Made by a program: the position numbers and the translations under genes. The notes below the pieces were generated by a model that had not been told where the DNA came from, did no database searches, and was given only the letters and a program-made list of their open reading frames with translations. A stretch of 64,000 bases of DNA from DATLFA01 sp039934635 (GTDB lineage: Bacteria; Actinomycetota; Acidimicrobiia; Acidimicrobiales; WLNW01), in NCBI GenBank assembly GCA_039934635.1, contig JBDTLT010000007.1, positions 20,024 to 84,023 of the forward strand. Reading direction: 5' to 3'. Below are positions 61,814 through 64,000 of this stretch, piece by piece (the first letter of the stretch is position 1; each line of letters begins with the position of its first letter).

Positions 61814-62488
61814 ATGGCCGGTAGTGAAACGTCCCCCGCGACGCGTCCCCATCTCAATCAACCCGATGGTCCCGAGCACGCATCGTCGCTACCCCACGTC
61901 GCGGGACGCGAACGCGAGCTCCGCGCGTTGGCAGACTCCGTCCGCCGCCTGGTCGACTACAGCGTGCGCCACATTGCTTCGCCCGAAGTGACGGCCCGGC
62001 TGGGCCAGCAGATCGATGCGGTCGCGGACGAACTCGCCGCGTTCGTCCCCGCGGCCGACCCCCCGAAGTACCGCGCCTTCGATTCCACCGCGAGCCATCC
62101 GCATGACCATTTCCAATTCGACGCGGTGCTCGGTCTCTACAACCCGCTGGCGTTGCCGGTGCGCATGACGTGGGAGCCGCCGATGGCGATCGGGCACGCG
62201 CGCTTCGGCTCCGCATACGAAGGCCCGCCCGGGTGCGTCCACGGTGGTGTGATCTCGGGCGTGTTCGATCAGGTCTTCAACGTGGCCAATATGCAGAACG
62301 GGGTTGCCGGTCCGACGGCAAATCTCTCGATCGACTACCGCCGGCCCACGCCGCTGTTGCGTGATCTGGTGTTCGAGGGGTGGGTCGATCGGGTCGAAGG
62401 GCGCAAGGTATTCACCCGAGGTCGGGTCGTCCATGACGGTCAGGTGACCGCCGAAGCACAAGGTCTTTTCATCCGCATGCAACGTTGA
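61814..62488 (+). CDS. Hotdog-fold thioesterase (PaaI/4HBT-like)
   Basis: 224 aa. An N-terminal helical extension (about 1-85) precedes a hotdog domain with YEGPPGCVHGGVISGVFDQVFN, the helix and catalytic region of PaaI-type acyl-CoA thioesterases, then NLSIDYRRPTPLLRDLVFEGWV. It probably hydrolyses an acyl-CoA. Divergent from the hydratase, so the two may form a small acyl-CoA module. Confidence 0.87.
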   Translation: MAGSETSPATRPHLNQPDGPEHASSLPHVAGRERELRALADSVRRLVDYSVRHIASPEVTARLGQQIDAVADELAAFVPAADPPKYRAFDSTASHPHDHFQFDAVLGLYNPLALPVRMTWEPPMAIGHARFGSAYEGPPGCVHGGVISGVFDQVFNVANMQNGVAGPTANLSIDYRRPTPLLRDLVFEGWVDRVEGRKVFTRGRVVHDGQVTAEAQGLFIRMQR

Positions 62489-62517
62489 CCGCGGGCGCGG
62501 AAGCCGGCAAACGGCAT

Positions 62518-62523
62518 TACGCT
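62518..62523 (+). promoter_or_regulatory. -10 box of the vWA gene
   Basis: TACGCT ends six bases before the ATG at 62530, leaderless layout. Confidence 0.5.
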
Positions 62524-62529
62524 CCGCGC

Positions 62530-64000
62530 ATGACGTTCTTCCGTCGTCGGGCCCGCGAAGTCCCCGTCTATCGCTACGCGCGATGGGACGGCACGCAAAA
62601 GGGATTCGAGTTCGACGCCGACGACCTGTTCCGTCAGATCACCGACGATCTCGTATACCACGGCGACGTCAACAATGCGCTGCGCCGCTTGCTCCAGTCC
62701 GGCTTCAACGACCGCAACGGCGAGCGTGTCCAAGGCATCCGCGAGATGCTCGAAAAGCTCAAACGCGAGCGGCAAGAGCGCCTCGAGCAACATGAGTTGG
62801 GCGGCGTCTACGACGAGATCGCGCAGGAGTTGCGTGAGGTCGTCGAGATGGAGCGCGAGTCGCTGCAGCAACTGGCCGAGCAAGCGCGCCAGTCGGGCGA
62901 TCCGCGGCAGCAAGAGCTTGCCGAAAACACCGCCGCCGAGCGGCAATTGCAGCTCGACATGATGCCGCCCGACCTCGCGGGCCAAGTGCGCGGGTTGCAG
63001 AACTACGACTTCAACTCGGCCGAGGCGCAGCAGAAGTTCGAGCAACTGATGGAACAGCTGCGCGAGCAGATGATGCAGCAGATGCTCAACCAGATGTCAG
63101 ACGCCGTGCAAAACATGTCGCCCGAAGACATGCAACGCATGAAGGACATGCTGAACGAACTGAACCAGATGATCGAGCAGCGCGCCGCGGGCCAAGAGCC
63201 CGATTTCGACGGGTTCATGGAGCGCTACGGCGACTTCTTCCCCGAAAACCCGCAGACGCTCGACGAGTTGCTCGAAGCCCTCGCGCAACGCATGGCTGCC
63301 ATGCAGGCGATGTTGAATTCCATGTCGCCCGAGCAGCGCGCGCAACTCCAGCAGCTGTCCGAGATGATGATGGAAGACATGGATCTGCGCTGGCAGGTGG
63401 ACCAGCTAGGGCAAAATCTGCGTGGCGCGTTCCCGCAGATGGGTTGGGACAAGGGCTACCAGTTCCGCGGCGACAACCCCGTCGGCTTCGGCGAAGCGAT
63501 GCAAATGATGCAGGAGCTCGGCGATCTCGACCAGATCGAACAGATGCTGCGCTCGACCACGAGCCCCGGCGCTCTGGCCGAGGTCGACATCGAGCGGGCC
63601 CGCGAGCTGTTGGGCGACGACACTGCGGCGAGCCTGCAACGCCTCTCCGAACTGGCAAAGATGCTCGAAGAAGCCGGCCTCATCAACAACAAAGAAGGCA
63701 AGTACGAGTTGACGCCGCGCGCCATTCGCAAGATCGGCCAAAACGCGCTCTCCGACATCTTCAAGAAGCTCGAACAAGACCGCGTCGGGCGTCATCAACT
63801 CGAAAAGACCGGCGTCGGCCACGAGCGTGAGTTCGACACAAAGCCTTACGAATTCGGCGATCCCTTCAACCTCCACATCGAAAAGACGCTACGCAACGCC
63901 GTCACCCGTGCGGGCTCGGGTACCCCGGTCAAGCTGACGCCCGAAGACTTCGAAGTCGAACGCACCGAGCAGATCGTGCGGTCGTCGACGGTGCTCATGC
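62530..64000 (+). CDS. vWA-domain protein, N-terminal part (partner of MoxR)
   Basis: About 490 residues are visible; the gene runs off the window. Residues 1-100 are conserved-looking (YRYARWDGTQKGFEFDADDL, MLEKLKRERQERL), then a long Met/Gln/Glu-rich helical region (about 90-290), then ARELLGDDTAASLQRLSELAKMLEEAG and TPRAIRKIGQNALSDIFKKL. The sequence stops at ERTEQIVRSSTVLM, which in relatives leads straight into the MIDAS motif of the von Willebrand A domain. Relatives (Rv0959 type) sit next to the MoxR gene. Confidence 0.85.
   Translation, partial: MTFFRRRAREVPVYRYARWDGTQKGFEFDADDLFRQITDDLVYHGDVNNALRRLLQSGFNDRNGERVQGIREMLEKLKRERQERLEQHELGGVYDEIAQELREVVEMERESLQQLAEQARQSGDPRQQELAENTAAERQLQLDMMPPDLAGQVRGLQNYDFNSAEAQQKFEQLMEQLREQMMQQMLNQMSDAVQNMSPEDMQRMKDMLNELNQMIEQRAAGQEPDFDGFMERYGDFFPENPQTLDELLEALAQRMAAMQAMLNSMSPEQRAQLQQLSEMMMEDMDLRWQVDQLGQNLRGAFPQMGWDKGYQFRGDNPVGFGEAMQMMQELGDLDQIEQMLRSTTSPGALAEVDIERARELLGDDTAASLQRLSELAKMLEEAGLINNKEGKYELTPRAIRKIGQNALSDIFKKLEQDRVGRHQLEKTGVGHEREFDTKPYEFGDPFNLHIEKTLRNAVTRAGSGTPVKLTPEDFEVERTEQIVRSSTVLM

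Overview
The window is a GC-rich, almost fully coding piece of a bacterial chromosome. Gene order and protein features point to an actinobacterium, and the best guess is class Acidimicrobiia (Ilumatobacter-like). The reasons are the run secY-adk-infA-rpmJ-rpsM-rpsK-rpsD-rpoA-rplQ-truA, then rplM-rpsI-glmM-glmS-acpS-nnr-alr, then tsaE-tsaB-rimI-tsaD-groES-groEL, together with frequent GTG starts, many leaderless promoters and DUF2510/DUF4328, TIGR03086 and GuaB3 proteins. The class assignment is inference; no rRNA or tRNA gene was seen.

Layout. 1-5833: end of the S10/spc/alpha ribosomal superoperon (secY tail, adk, infA with an apparent CTG start, L36, S13, S11, S4, RNA polymerase alpha, L17, TruA), then L13 and S9. 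The usual map gene between adk and infA is missing. 5853-14432: cell-wall precursor and cofactor genes in one tight strand: glmM, a giant glmS-like gene (1153 aa), acpS, nnr, alr and a P1-family peptidase. 14420-18033: an SDR on the other strand, then the t6A tRNA modification genes tsaE, tsaB, tsaD with rimI. 18034-22224: terminators and repeats, a DUF4328/DUF2510 membrane protein, a nitroreductase, and groES-groEL behind two CIRCE operators and ending in a strong terminator.

22225-35931: mixed accessory and housekeeping genes. These are a tandem-repeat leader, an EthD pair plus an unknown Cys-rich protein, a Nudix hydrolase, an ECF sigma factor with a membrane partner, a secreted Cu/Zn superoxide dismutase, a zinc metallopeptidase, a small orphan, guaB3, guaA, a TIGR03086 protein, PcrA/UvrD helicase, a zinc-ribbon membrane protein and a LOG-family protein. 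36106-41531: sucCD, an N-acetylmuramoyl-L-alanine amidase, an ABC-2 exporter and a small membrane protein.

41743-49562: one-carbon and purine genes (purN, purH, folD, metF), TCA genes icd and mdh, then MOSC, Fpg/Nei and SCP2 genes on the minus strand. 49943-52389: a 22-bp divergent promoter, a DUF7064-like protein, an alpha/beta hydrolase and a decayed DUF559/AbiEi-type gene. 52390-55887: sdhCAB. 56010-64000: a GH2 glycosidase, a MoxR-type AAA+ ATPase, a GH1-fold protein that has lost both catalytic glutamates, two hotdog-fold proteins in opposite directions, and the start of the vWA protein that normally sits beside the MoxR gene; it is cut by the window end just before its MIDAS motif.

How it fits together: most genes are core metabolism (translation, peptidoglycan precursors, TCA cycle, folate-purine). 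The least ordinary points are the giant GlmS, the catalytically dead GH1 protein between MoxR and vWA, the recurrent leaderless promoter pattern (TANNNT 6-8 nt before the start codon), a divergent promoter with overlapping -10 boxes, and several intergenic repeats. No CRISPR array, insertion sequence or prophage was seen.
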